Shown here: positions 8,305 to 17,055 of the stretch, piece by piece | Position numbering within the stretch: position 1 is the stretch's first letter | Layout: each line of letters starts with the position of its first letter | Assembly: GCA_028285495.1 (NCBI GenBank) | Contig: JANQPB010000039.1 | Span: 1-64,000 of the forward strand | DNA: 64,000 nucleotides | DNA from: Acidimicrobiales bacterium | GTDB lineage: Bacteria > Actinomycetota > Acidimicrobiia > Acidimicrobiales > SZUA-35 | Reading direction: 5' to 3' | Made by a program: the position numbers and the translations under genes | The notes under the pieces: model-generated | Told to the model about the DNA's origin: nothing | The model's database searches: none | The model's input: the letters and a program-made list of their open reading frames with translations, nothing else

Positions 8305-9437
8305 TGGCCAGCAAGATCCGCGTCCTGGTGGTCGACGACGCCACGGTGGTCAGGGGGATGCTGTCGAAGATGATCAACGCCGAGCCCGACATGGAGCTCG
8401 CCGGGTCGGCCCCTGACGGCAAGGCCGGCATCGAGCGGGCCAAGGAGCTACGGCCAGACGTCATCGTGCTCGACATCGACATGCCGATCATGAACGGGCT
8501 CGAGGCGCTGCCGATCCTCCGACGGGAGCTCCCCGACTGCCCGGTCATCATCTTCTCGACCCTGTCGCACGCCGGGGCCACGGTCACACTCGATGCGCTG
8601 GCCGCCGGTGCGGCCGACTACTCGACCAAGCCGAGCAATGCGGGCAGCTCCGCCGCTGCGGCCGAGCAGGTCCGGACCGAGCTGCTGACCAAGATCCGGG
8701 GCCTGAGCGGCCGCTCGCCGGAGCCTGGCCCGAGCCCGAGCCAAGCCGGGGCCAGGGCCGTCGCTGGGCCGGCGCCGGCGGGTCCCGGTCCGATCAGCAC
8801 CCGACCTCGCCTGGCCCAACCGGTCGACGCCCTGATCATCGGCAGTTCGACCGGCGGACCGGCTGCGCTCGAGGTCACCCTGCCGCAACTGCCCGGCAAC
8901 CTCACGATCCCGATCCTGATCGTCCAGCACATGCCGCCGACGTTCACCACGGTGCTGGCCGAGCGACTCGACCGCATCTGCCCCTTCCCGGTCAACGAGG
9001 CCGAGCAGGGCATGAAGGTCGAGGCCGGGCACTGCTACCTGGCCGCCGGCGGCTTCCACATGCGGCTGGTCCGCGGCACCAACGGGGTCAACCTCGCCCT
9101 CGACGACGGGCCGAAGATCAAGTCGTGCCGGCCATCGGTCGACGCCCTGTTCGACTCGGCCAGCGACGTCTACGGGCCTCGCCTCGTCGCCGCCATCCTG
9201 ACCGGGATGGGCGACGACGGCCTCGATTCCTGCGGCCGGTTGGCCAAGCACAACGTCGAGATCATCGTCCAGGACGAGGAGACGAGCGTCGTCTGGGGGA
9301 TGCCCGGCGCGGTCGCCCGGGCTGGCCTGGCCACCCGGTGTCTCCCGCTCGACGACATCCCGGAAGCTCTGCTCGAGACAGCGGCTCGTCGGGCACCCTC
9401 CGTCCCCCGAGCCGCGAAGAAGGTGGTGACATCGTGA
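8304..9437 (+). CDS. cheB: CheB receptor methylesterase/deamidase response regulator (CheB1)
   Basis: The 377-residue adaptation enzyme removes methyl groups from receptor glutamates. It has an N-terminal receiver (D57 in VIVLDIDMP), a Pro/Ala linker at about 130-170, and the C-terminal esterase domain. The Ser-His-Asp triad lies in IGSSTGGPAALE (Ser about 184), VQHMPP (His about 208) and LTGMGDDGLD (Asp about 303). DDGPKIKSCRPSVDALF is the usual substrate-cleft segment. It starts inside the preceding stop (TGATG) and overlaps cheR by four bases (GTGA). Confidence 0.95.
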   Translation: MASKIRVLVVDDATVVRGMLSKMINAEPDMELAGSAPDGKAGIERAKELRPDVIVLDIDMPIMNGLEALPILRRELPDCPVIIFSTLSHAGATVTLDALAAGAADYSTKPSNAGSSAAAAEQVRTELLTKIRGLSGRSPEPGPSPSQAGARAVAGPAPAGPGPISTRPRLAQPVDALIIGSSTGGPAALEVTLPQLPGNLTIPILIVQHMPPTFTTVLAERLDRICPFPVNEAEQGMKVEAGHCYLAAGGFHMRLVRGTNGVNLALDDGPKIKSCRPSVDALFDSASDVYGPRLVAAILTGMGDDGLDSCGRLAKHNVEIIVQDEETSVVWGMPGAVARAGLATRCLPLDDIPEALLETAARRAPSVPRAAKKVVTS

Positions 9438-10291
9438 CGGCTACCCAGGCTGAACAGGACGCGACCGAGCTCAGCGTCGACGACCTCCAGTACGTCGAGG
9501 ACCTGGTCCGCAACAAGATCGCCGTGCAGCTGACCGGGAAGGGCTACCTGATCGAGAGCCGTCTGGCCCCGGTGGCCCGGCTCCACAAGATCGGCTCGCT
9601 CCAGGATGTGGTTCGCCAGCTCAAGCTGAGGAGCAACCGGCAGCTCGAGGCCGACGTCATCGATGCGATGACCACGAACGAGACGTCGTTCTTCCGCGAC
9701 CGGCACCCGTTCGACGTGCTGGCCGAGAACGTCATCCCCCGGCTGCTCGAGGCCAACGCCGGCGGACCGATCCAGATCTGGAACGCCGCCTGCTCGAGCG
9801 GCCAGGAGCCGCTGAGCATCGCCATGATCCTCAGCGACAAGTTCCCGCAGCTGGTGGCGGCCAGGAAGGTGAGGATCCTGGCGACCGACGTCTCGCCGGC
9901 CATGGTCGATCGAACGAAGCGGGCGGTCTACTCCCGCTTCGAGATCAACCGCGGCCTTCCCGCCGACTACGCCACACGGTTCTTCCAGCAACAGGGCCGA
10001 GACTGGGTGGCCCGCAAGGAGCTGTCGGAGATGATCGACGCCCGCCTCCTGAACCTGATCGAGCCCTGGCAGGGCGTCGCCAGGGCCGACGTGGTGATGG
10101 TCCGCAACGTGTTGATCTACTTCTCGCCCCAGGTCAAGCGCGACATCCTGCACCGGATCGCCACCCAGGTCCTCAAGCCGGGTGGTTTCCTCTTCCTCGG
10201 GGCGAGCGAATCGCCGGCCGAGATGGACAACGACTACCAGCTGGTCACCGCCGGAGCATCCCGCCTCTACACCACCAAGAACGGAGCGTGA
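9434..10291 (+). CDS. cheR: CheR receptor methyltransferase (CheR1)
   Basis: The 285-residue S-adenosylmethionine-dependent enzyme methylates receptor glutamates, opposing CheB. The N-terminal helical domain carries the diagnostic MTTNETSFFRD. The SAM-binding domain shows IWNAACSSGQEP and ILATDVSPAMVDR, and RNVLIYF is the family signature near the C-terminus. It uses a GTG start at 9434 that overlaps the cheB stop as GTGA; an upstream extension of the frame lies inside cheB and is not credible. It has no pentapeptide-binding beta extension that I can recognise. Confidence 0.94.
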   Translation: MTATQAEQDATELSVDDLQYVEDLVRNKIAVQLTGKGYLIESRLAPVARLHKIGSLQDVVRQLKLRSNRQLEADVIDAMTTNETSFFRDRHPFDVLAENVIPRLLEANAGGPIQIWNAACSSGQEPLSIAMILSDKFPQLVAARKVRILATDVSPAMVDRTKRAVYSRFEINRGLPADYATRFFQQQGRDWVARKELSEMIDARLLNLIEPWQGVARADVVMVRNVLIYFSPQVKRDILHRIATQVLKPGGFLFLGASESPAEMDNDYQLVTAGASRLYTTKNGA

Positions 10292-10295
10292 GCCC

Positions 10296-10784
10296 ATGAC
10301 CGATCAGGCCCTGAATCCCGGCGCCGTCAACGACGGGGCCGAGTCCCTCGTCGATCCGATGGAGCTGGAGGCGATCGTGGTCGAGGTGCTCGACGCCCTG
10401 GTGATCAACGCCGGCATGGACGTGGACACACCGATCCCGAACGAGCCGGGCGTCGACGCCTCCCCCCTCCACGGCACGATCCTGGTCCACGCCGACACCA
10501 GGGCCGAGCTCGTCATCGAGACCGACGCCCAGGCCTGTGCCAAGTTGGCCCGCTGTTGGGGCCTCATCGGTGACGAGGGCGCCACCGAGCAGGACGCGCT
10601 CGACGCGCTCGGTGAGCTGTGCAACATCGTCGGCGCCACGGCCAAGACGGTGTTCGAGGAGGAGAGCCACGTCGGCATCCCCGAGGTCGCCGACGGCCCG
10701 GCTCCCGCATGGGACGTTGCGGCCGTGCCCGTGTTCCACGTGACCGGCCGGTTCACGGTCTGGTTCGGTCGCCACCGGGGCTAG
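10296..10784 (+). CDS. CheX-like CheY-P phosphatase
   Basis: This 162-residue protein closes the che operon, four bases after the cheR stop. The segment DALGELCNIVGATAKTVF carries the CheC/CheX/FliY catalytic pair E107 and N110 (E-x-x-N) followed by the usual small-residue helix. It would speed removal of phosphate from CheY. The ATG at 10296 has a GGAG motif about 10 bases upstream, inside the end of cheR. It is a better family match than its counterpart at 1592-2047. Confidence 0.75.
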   Translation: MTDQALNPGAVNDGAESLVDPMELEAIVVEVLDALVINAGMDVDTPIPNEPGVDASPLHGTILVHADTRAELVIETDAQACAKLARCWGLIGDEGATEQDALDALGELCNIVGATAKTVFEEESHVGIPEVADGPAPAWDVAAVPVFHVTGRFTVWFGRHRG

Positions 10785-10859
10785 GCACCACATCGGCCGA
10801 CCCGGCACCGCAACGTCGAGTGGCGGTGTCCGGGCACGGCCATCGATACTGGGCCGGTC

Positions 10860-13250
10860 ATGAGCACGACCGGCCCCGTTTCGCGTCCCGACCCCGCTGC
10901 GGCCGGCGGGGGTGAGCCGACCCGTCGCCCCGGGACCGTCGTTCGTCCGACCGGCACCCACTGGGGAACCTACCTGGTCGAGGGCGACGGCCAGCGCGTC
11001 GTCACCGTGCACGACCACCCGTCCGACCCCGACCCATCGCCGATCGGCCGGGCGCTCACCGCGGCAACCGAGTGTCGGGTCGCTGCCCCGGCGGTGCGCC
11101 GCTCGTGGCTCGATGGCGGACCGGGGACCGCGGGCGAGCGGCGCGGCTCCGAGCCGTTCGTCGAGATCACCTGGGACCGGGCGCTCGACCTGGTGGCCGG
11201 CGAGCTCGACCGGGTCCGGCGCGACCACGGCAACCGGGCGATCTACGGCGGCTCGTACGGCTGGGGCTCCTCCGGTCGGTTCCACCAGCCGTCCAACCAG
11301 ATCTACCGCTTCCTCCGCCTCTTCGGCGGTTACACCGACGCCAGGGGCACCTACTCGGCCTCGGCGGCCGAGACGATCGTCCCCCACGTGCTCGGACTGG
11401 GCTACCAGGCGGCGGTGGCCGAGCAGACGTCGTGGTCGGTGATCGCCGCCAACACCGAGCTGTTCGTCAGCTTCGGCGGCCTGCGGGTGTCGAACGCCCA
11501 GGTCACCTTCGGCGGCAGCGGACCGCACCACACGAAGCGATGGCTGGAGCGGTGCACCTCGACCGAGTTCGTCTCGATCGCCCCGCTGGCCGACGACGAT
11601 GCCCCCGAGGTCGACGCCCGCTGGCTCCCGATCCGACCGGGTACCGACACCGCACTGATGGCTGCGCTGATCCACACCCTCGTGGTCGACGGGCGGACCG
11701 ACGAGGCGTTCCTGCGGACCCACTGCCACGGCTGGGACCGGCTGCGGGCCTACCTCCTCGGCCAGGGGCCGACCGCCGACCCGGCCGGACCGACCGACGC
11801 CGCCTGGGCGGCAGAGATCTGCGGCATCGACGCGGCGGCCATCGTCGAGCTGGCCAGGACGATGGCGGCCAAGCGGACGATGATCTCGGTCAGCCTTTCG
11901 ATCCAGCGGGGCGACCACGGCGAGCAGCCGTACTGGATGGCGATCGCCCTCGCCGCTGCGCTCGGGGGGATCGGCCGGCCGGGCGAGGGCGTCGCCCTCG
12001 GCTTCGGGGCCAACGGCAACGCCGGGGCCGGCCAGCGACGCAAGCGGATCCCCGGTCCGCCGATCCCCCCGCAGCGGCCGGACATGCCCGTGATCTCGGT
12101 GTCCCGGGTGGTCGAGCTGCTGGAGAGCCCGGGCGAGGAGTTCCACTTCGACGGGGTGACCGACACCTTCCCCGACATCAGGCTCGTGTACTGGGTCGGC
12201 GGCAACGTCTTCCACCATCATCAGGACCTCAACCGGCTGCGCCGGGCCTGGGCCCGGCCGGAGACCATCGTGGTCCACGAGCCGTTCTGGACCCCGATGG
12301 CCCGGTTCGCCGACGTGGTGCTACCGGCCACCACCCCGCTCGAGCGCAACGACCTCGGTGGGGCCGAGACGATGCTGGTGGCGATGGGGGCGGTGCTCGA
12401 GCCGCAGGGCGAGGCCCGCGACGACTACGACATCTTCGCCGAGCTGGCCGAACGGCTCGGCTTCGGGGGCGAGCACCACCAGGGACGCTCCGCGGACCAG
12501 TGGGTGCACCATCTCTACGACCGGTTCCGCGACGACAACCCGTCGGCCCCCGCCTACGAGCGGTTCCGGGCCGATGGTCACCTGGTCCACCCGGACATGG
12601 CCGTCATGGGCGAGCGCCGCCAGGTGTTCCTCGAGGCCTTCCGCGCCGACCCGGACGCCAACCCGCTGCCGACCCCGTCCGGCCGGATCGAGCTGTGGTC
12701 CGATGTCATCGAGGGCTTCGGCTACGACGACTGCCCACCCCACCCGATCTGGCTCGAGCCCTACGAGCGGCTCGGCACCGCCGCAGCCGAGCGCCACCCC
12801 CTGCACCTCGTCTCCAATCAGCCGACCGCCCGGCTGCACAGCCAGTACGACCACGCCGAGCCGAGCCGGGCCACCAAGGTCGCCGGTCGGGAGCCGGCCC
12901 GGCTGCACCCGGACGACGCCGCGGCCCGCGGCATCGGCGATGGCGACGTGATCCGGATCTTCAACGATCGGGGCGCCTGCCTCGCCGGGGCGGTGGTGAG
13001 CGACCGTCTCATGCCCGGCGTGATCCAGCTGTCGACCGGCGCCTGGTACGACCCGGATCTCGGGGTGGACGGCGAGGGCGACGGCACGTGCAAGCACGGC
13101 AACCCGAACGTGTTGACCCGCGACAAGGGCACGTCACAGCTGGCCCAGGGGCCGACCGCCCACACCTGCCTGGTCGAGGTCGAGCGCTACGAGGGCGAGC
13201 CGCCGCCGGTGACCGCCTTCGACCCGCCCGAGATCATCCGGGAGGGCTGA
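10860..13250 (+). CDS. Molybdopterin-dependent S/N-oxide reductase (BisC/DMSO-reductase family)
   Basis: The 796-residue molybdenum enzyme belongs to the branch with biotin sulfoxide, TMAO and DMSO reductases. There is no N-terminal cysteine cluster for an iron-sulfur centre. Visible family motifs are THWGTY, GGSYGWGSSGRFH, a TYSASAAE segment whose serine (about S166) would ligate molybdenum, WVGGNVFHHHQDLNRL, and the C-terminal cofactor-binding domain (LVSNQPTARLHSQYDH). No twin-arginine signal is present, so it probably works in the cytoplasm, as biotin or methionine sulfoxide reductases do. The substrate is not predictable. A GATACT hexamer nine bases before the ATG may be its minus-10. 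Confidence 0.88.
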   Translation: MSTTGPVSRPDPAAAGGGEPTRRPGTVVRPTGTHWGTYLVEGDGQRVVTVHDHPSDPDPSPIGRALTAATECRVAAPAVRRSWLDGGPGTAGERRGSEPFVEITWDRALDLVAGELDRVRRDHGNRAIYGGSYGWGSSGRFHQPSNQIYRFLRLFGGYTDARGTYSASAAETIVPHVLGLGYQAAVAEQTSWSVIAANTELFVSFGGLRVSNAQVTFGGSGPHHTKRWLERCTSTEFVSIAPLADDDAPEVDARWLPIRPGTDTALMAALIHTLVVDGRTDEAFLRTHCHGWDRLRAYLLGQGPTADPAGPTDAAWAAEICGIDAAAIVELARTMAAKRTMISVSLSIQRGDHGEQPYWMAIALAAALGGIGRPGEGVALGFGANGNAGAGQRRKRIPGPPIPPQRPDMPVISVSRVVELLESPGEEFHFDGVTDTFPDIRLVYWVGGNVFHHHQDLNRLRRAWARPETIVVHEPFWTPMARFADVVLPATTPLERNDLGGAETMLVAMGAVLEPQGEARDDYDIFAELAERLGFGGEHHQGRSADQWVHHLYDRFRDDNPSAPAYERFRADGHLVHPDMAVMGERRQVFLEAFRADPDANPLPTPSGRIELWSDVIEGFGYDDCPPHPIWLEPYERLGTAAAERHPLHLVSNQPTARLHSQYDHAEPSRATKVAGREPARLHPDDAAARGIGDGDVIRIFNDRGACLAGAVVSDRLMPGVIQLSTGAWYDPDLGVDGEGDGTCKHGNPNVLTRDKGTSQLAQGPTAHTCLVEVERYEGEPPPVTAFDPPEIIREG

Positions 13251-14343
13251 GCGGACCGGCCGGCTGGCCGACGGCGTCACGCGGCTCGGGGGCGGAGCCT
13301 TCGAGCAGCACGATGGCGAGGCCGACGCCCCCGGCCATGACCACCAGGCCGCCCCAGATCTCGGGTGGCCAGCCGAGCGGACCGTCGAGTCGGGCCACCA
13401 CGAGGTAGAGGGCGAACAGCGCCGCAGGTCCGGCGAAGGCGGCGGCCATGGCGCCGACCCGGGACGAGGCGGCGGCCATGGCGCCGACCCGGGACGAGCC
13501 GACGGCCCGCAGGACCACGTCGTGGACCAGCCCGGCGACGACCGCGACCGGCACCACCCACGCCTCCTGGGAGAAGGCGAGCGCCTCCAGAGCGGCGGCG
13601 ACGCCCCAGGCGACGGCGGCGGCGCCGAACGGCAGCGCCCAGTGCCGGGCGACCAGTCGGAGCGGGCCGACGAGCACGGCGGCCGAGACCATGGCCGAGC
13701 CGAGGAACAGCTGCACCATGTCGGAGCCGGCTCCGGTGTTCGGGTCGAAGAACTGCCGGGCGTACCACGGGTGGGGCACGAGCCACAGGTACTGGGTCAG
13801 GAACACGAGCAGGGCGATGGTCAGCGTGGCCGCGCCGACGGCCAGCCAGGGGGACCGGTCGGCCCGGGCCGCCGAGGCCCGGACCGGGGTCCACAACAGG
13901 AGCACGCTCCCGGCGAACAGCAGCAGGTGGGTCGGCGAGAGCAGGGCGTCGATCCCCACCTCGACGCCGAAGATCGTGTGCCAGATCCCGTCGCCGACGC
14001 CGCCGACGGCGAAGACGACCAGGCCGACCACCGCCGGCCGGTAGGCCGGTGGGAACCACTCGAGGATCGACGTGCCCGGGCGGCGCCGGCGGTAGCCGAC
14101 CAGCCCGATCCAGGCGGCCAGCACGGTGAACCCGGCGTAGAAGATGCCGTGCCAGGGGGTGAAGAAGTCCTCGGTGGCGGTGTCGATCACGTAGGCGTGG
14201 GCGTAGCCGTCGAGGAACATGCCGCCGATCACCCAGGCGCTGAGGGCGAGGGTGATGCGGTCCTCCGACACCGTCGACTGGTGTGGCGGTATCGGGGCGG
14301 CTGACGCGAGGCGCCGTCCGTCGTCGCCGACCAGCGTCGTCAT
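13234..14343 (-). CDS. Multi-spanning membrane protein of unknown function
   Basis: The 369-residue protein has roughly eight hydrophobic segments. Two conserved-looking polar motifs sit next to membrane helices: FFTPWHGIFYAGF and GVGDGIWHTIFGVEVGIDALLSPTHLLLF. The regularly placed histidines (PWH, IWH, PTH) could bind a metal or heme, but I cannot name a family. Its end overlaps the convergent oxidoreductase gene by 17 bases. Its ATG (14343) has GGAAGGGAG upstream. It lies 83 bases after the leftward acyl-CoA synthetase and may be the last gene of that operon. A 30-bp in-frame duplication adds SSRVGAMAAA twice. Confidence 0.7.
   Translation of the reverse strand: MTTLVGDDGRRLASAAPIPPHQSTVSEDRITLALSAWVIGGMFLDGYAHAYVIDTATEDFFTPWHGIFYAGFTVLAAWIGLVGYRRRRPGTSILEWFPPAYRPAVVGLVVFAVGGVGDGIWHTIFGVEVGIDALLSPTHLLLFAGSVLLLWTPVRASAARADRSPWLAVGAATLTIALLVFLTQYLWLVPHPWYARQFFDPNTGAGSDMVQLFLGSAMVSAAVLVGPLRLVARHWALPFGAAAVAWGVAAALEALAFSQEAWVVPVAVVAGLVHDVVLRAVGSSRVGAMAAASSRVGAMAAAFAGPAALFALYLVVARLDGPLGWPPEIWGGLVVMAGGVGLAIVLLEGSAPEPRDAVGQPAGPLSPPG
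13439..13498 (-). repeat. Exact 30-bp tandem duplication inside the membrane protein gene
   Basis: Positions 13439-13468 and 13469-13498 are identical. On the coding strand they encode SSRVGAMAAA twice in succession, just before a membrane segment. The frame is kept. Confidence 0.95.
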
Positions 14344-14426
14344 GCTCGTCTCCCTTCCGGTCGGGTCCGCAGCGGGATCGCCGGCGGCTCCTCAGTCTCG
14401 CACAGCCGACCCGGACCCGGCGCCGG

Positions 14427-16034
14427 TCACGACGACCGGGGTTCCCATCGGCGCTCGGCCTCGGCGGTCAAGGCCGCACGGTCGACCTTGGCCGTCCCGG
14501 CCAGCGGCAGCTCGTCGAGAAACCAGACCGCCCGGGGGTGCTGGTAGGCCGGTCCGTTGGCCAGGGCCCAGTCCCGCACGTCGCCCTCGCTCGGGTCCCG
14601 GCCCGGGTCGGTCCCGGCCGAGGCCACCACGAAGGCGACCGGGAGCGCCCCCTTCAGCTCGTCGGCCACCGGGACGACCGCAGCCTGGTGGATCGACGGG
14701 CTGCGCTCGAGCATCTGCTCGACGTCGCCCGGGTAGACGTTCTCCCCCGCGCACACGAACATGTCGTCGACCCGGCCGACGAAGTAGTGCCAGCCGTCGG
14801 CGTCCGCCTCCATCACGTCGCCGGTGTGGTACCAGCCGTCGGTGACCCGGCTCGCGGTCACGTCTGGCAGGTTGTGGTAGCCGGCCATCAGGCCGGGACT
14901 GCGGACCAGCAGCTCGCCCTGGCGGCGGCCGGTGGCCGGGTCGACGACCGCGTCGGCCCCGGTGGCCGGGTCGACGAGGCGGGTCTCGATGGTGGTCAGC
15001 GGGTGCCCGACCGAGATGTCGGGCCGTGGCGCCCCCTCCGGATGACCGCCGAACACCGCGACCACCTCGGTGGTGCCGTAGCCGTTCGTGATCACGACCC
15101 GATCACCGAACCGGGCCCTGGCCCGGTCGAAGAGGGCCTGGGTCATCGGAGCCGAGCCGATCGACAGCCGGCGCACCGAGGACCGGTCGAGCGACGCCGC
15201 GAGATCGGGCCTGGCGTCGAGCAGGCCGAGGAGCAGCGCGAACATCGTCGGCACGCCGGTGACGGCCGTGACCCGATGGAGGTCGATGGCCCGGAGCCAG
15301 GCCTCGGCGTCGAAGCGTCGGAGCAGCACGACGCTGCCGCCGAGCGCCATCGCCATCTTGAGCTGCATCTGGGCGTTCTTGTGGTACATCGGCGCCGACA
15401 CCAGCAGCCGCTCGTCCGGGTCCATCGGCATCACGCCGGACAGGTACTGGTCGATGCTGAACCGCTGACCACCGTGGGTCAGCAGCACCCCCTTCGGGCG
15501 GCCGGTCGAGCCGGAGGTGTACATCTGCACGGCCACGTCGTCGGCGGCCACCGGGACGACCGGGACCGGCTGGCCCCCGGTCAGCTCGTCCCAGTCCGGG
15601 GACCCGAGCTCGACCGCCGGGACGCCGTCGGGGAGGCGATCGGCGTTGGCCCCGTCGTTGAGCACGAGGGCGAGGTCGGCGTCGGCCGCCACCCAGCTCA
15701 GGGTGTCGGCGGGCTGGCGGGTGTTGAGCGGAACGACGACCTGCCCGCCCCGCATGATGCCGAGGTAGGCGACGGCGTAGTCGACCGAGTTGTCGGCCAG
15801 GATCGCCACCCGGTCCCCCGGCCCGAGCCCCCGGGCGGCCAGGCCGGCGGCGAGGCGACCGCAGCGGTCATCGAGCTCGTCGTAGGTCACCAGCGTCGGA
15901 TCCTCGAGGTCGCCGCCGGTGCAGTCGACGAAGGCGATGCGGTCGCTGCCGACCCAGGGAACGGCGATGCCGCCGAGGTTGCCGGCGCCTGGCTGCCCGG
16001 TCGACGGCGGGTTCGGCGCCTGGGTCCGGGTCAC
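14427..16034 (-). CDS. Acyl-CoA synthetase (AMP-binding, ANL superfamily)
   Basis: The 535-residue enzyme activates a carboxylic acid as acyl-adenylate and then as CoA thioester. Motifs in order are YTSGSTGRPKG (ATP phosphate loop), GYGTTE, GWYHTGDV, GRVDDMFVCAGENVYPGDVE (hinge to the C-terminal domain) and GTAKVDR with the C-terminal lysine. The acid substrate is not evident. The GTG start overlaps the stop of the upstream oxidoreductase by four bases, so both are in one leftward operon with the luciferase-like gene. A short internal duplication gives VDPATG twice around 14930-14985. Confidence 0.92.
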   Translation of the reverse strand: MTRTQAPNPPSTGQPGAGNLGGIAVPWVGSDRIAFVDCTGGDLEDPTLVTYDELDDRCGRLAAGLAARGLGPGDRVAILADNSVDYAVAYLGIMRGGQVVVPLNTRQPADTLSWVAADADLALVLNDGANADRLPDGVPAVELGSPDWDELTGGQPVPVVPVAADDVAVQMYTSGSTGRPKGVLLTHGGQRFSIDQYLSGVMPMDPDERLLVSAPMYHKNAQMQLKMAMALGGSVVLLRRFDAEAWLRAIDLHRVTAVTGVPTMFALLLGLLDARPDLAASLDRSSVRRLSIGSAPMTQALFDRARARFGDRVVITNGYGTTEVVAVFGGHPEGAPRPDISVGHPLTTIETRLVDPATGADAVVDPATGRRQGELLVRSPGLMAGYHNLPDVTASRVTDGWYHTGDVMEADADGWHYFVGRVDDMFVCAGENVYPGDVEQMLERSPSIHQAAVVPVADELKGALPVAFVVASAGTDPGRDPSEGDVRDWALANGPAYQHPRAVWFLDELPLAGTAKVDRAALTAEAERRWEPRSS

Positions 16035-17035
16035 GGCGCGATCACCAGCTTGCCGAAGAACCGCCGCTCCTCGAGCAGCCGCATGGCCTCGACCCCGTCC
16101 GACAGGGGCAGGACCCGATCGACGACCGGTTGCAGCCGGCCGTCGCCGACCATGGCCAGCAGCGACTCGAGGTCGCTGCGCTGCCAGCCGTTGGAGCCGC
16201 GGATGTCCATCTCGGCGGTCCAGATGAACCGCAGGTCGGTCGGCGGGTCGTAGCCGATCGTGGCCCCGCAGGTCAGGAGCCGGCCACCCATCTTGACCAT
16301 CTTGATCGTCTTGGCCCAGGTGTCGCCGCCGGTGAAGTTGACCACGACATCCCAGCCGCCACCGGCGAACAGGGAACCGGTTCGCTCCCTGGTGAAGGCG
16401 GCGATGTCGGTCGTCGAGTAGTCGACGGTCTCGTCGGCCCCGAGCCGCTCGAGCGCCTCGCACTTCTCGGGTGAGCCGGCGGCCGCCACCACGTTGGCCC
16501 CGACCAGCTTGGCCAGCAGCACGCAGCAGGTGCCGACGCCGCCGGAGGCGCCGAGCACGAACACCGTGTCGTCGGCCGTGACCTGGCCGCGGGTGAACAG
16601 CATCCGGTGGGCGGTGCCGTAGGCGACCGGGAGGCAGGACGCGTCGATGGCGGAGATCCCCTCGGGCCGGGCGATCAGCTGCGACGCGGCGACGACGACG
16701 TGCTCGGCGTAGGCCCCCCACTTCGTGTCCCCGATCATGCGGATCCGGCCGTCCGGCGTCCGCTCGACGGGATCGACGAGGACCGCATCGCCTGGCGACC
16801 AGCCGTCGACCCCGTCGCCGACGGCGTCGATCACGCCGGCGGCGTCGCAGCCGGGGATCATCGGTAGCGGCGTGCGGATACCGGGCATGCCCCGGCGGGT
16901 GAAGACGTCGTGGTAGTTGAGCGAGCACGCCTCGACGGCGACCCGCACCTCGCCCGGTCCCGGCTCGGGGGTCGGGACCTCGTCGTGGCGGAGCACGTCG
17001 AGCTCGCCGTGCTCGTCGAACACGATGGCCTGCAT
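16031..17035 (-). CDS. Zinc-independent quinone oxidoreductase-like MDR protein
   Basis: The 334-residue medium-chain dehydrogenase/reductase resembles NADPH:quinone reductases and crotonyl/enoyl reductases. The N-terminal catalytic domain has SLNYHDVFTRRG and IPGCDAAGVIDAVGDGV. The nucleotide-binding fold shows VFVLGASGGVGTCCVLLAKLVGA. The structural-zinc cysteines of alcohol dehydrogenases are absent. The ATG at 17035 follows GAGAGGAG by six bases. It sits between the luciferase-like gene (20-base gap) and the acyl-CoA synthetase (overlap), which implies a role in processing the same CoA-linked substrate. Confidence 0.88.
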   Translation of the reverse strand: MQAIVFDEHGELDVLRHDEVPTPEPGPGEVRVAVEACSLNYHDVFTRRGMPGIRTPLPMIPGCDAAGVIDAVGDGVDGWSPGDAVLVDPVERTPDGRIRMIGDTKWGAYAEHVVVAASQLIARPEGISAIDASCLPVAYGTAHRMLFTRGQVTADDTVFVLGASGGVGTCCVLLAKLVGANVVAAAGSPEKCEALERLGADETVDYSTTDIAAFTRERTGSLFAGGGWDVVVNFTGGDTWAKTIKMVKMGGRLLTCGATIGYDPPTDLRFIWTAEMDIRGSNGWQRSDLESLLAMVGDGRLQPVVDRVLPLSDGVEAMRLLEERRFFGKLVIAP

Positions 17036-17055
17036 GGCCGACTCCTCTCTCGTCG

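Noticed and set aside
14930..14985. Short direct repeat in the acyl-CoA synthetase gene (VDPATG twice)
   Set aside because: Imperfect and within a surface loop of the family; not considered functional.
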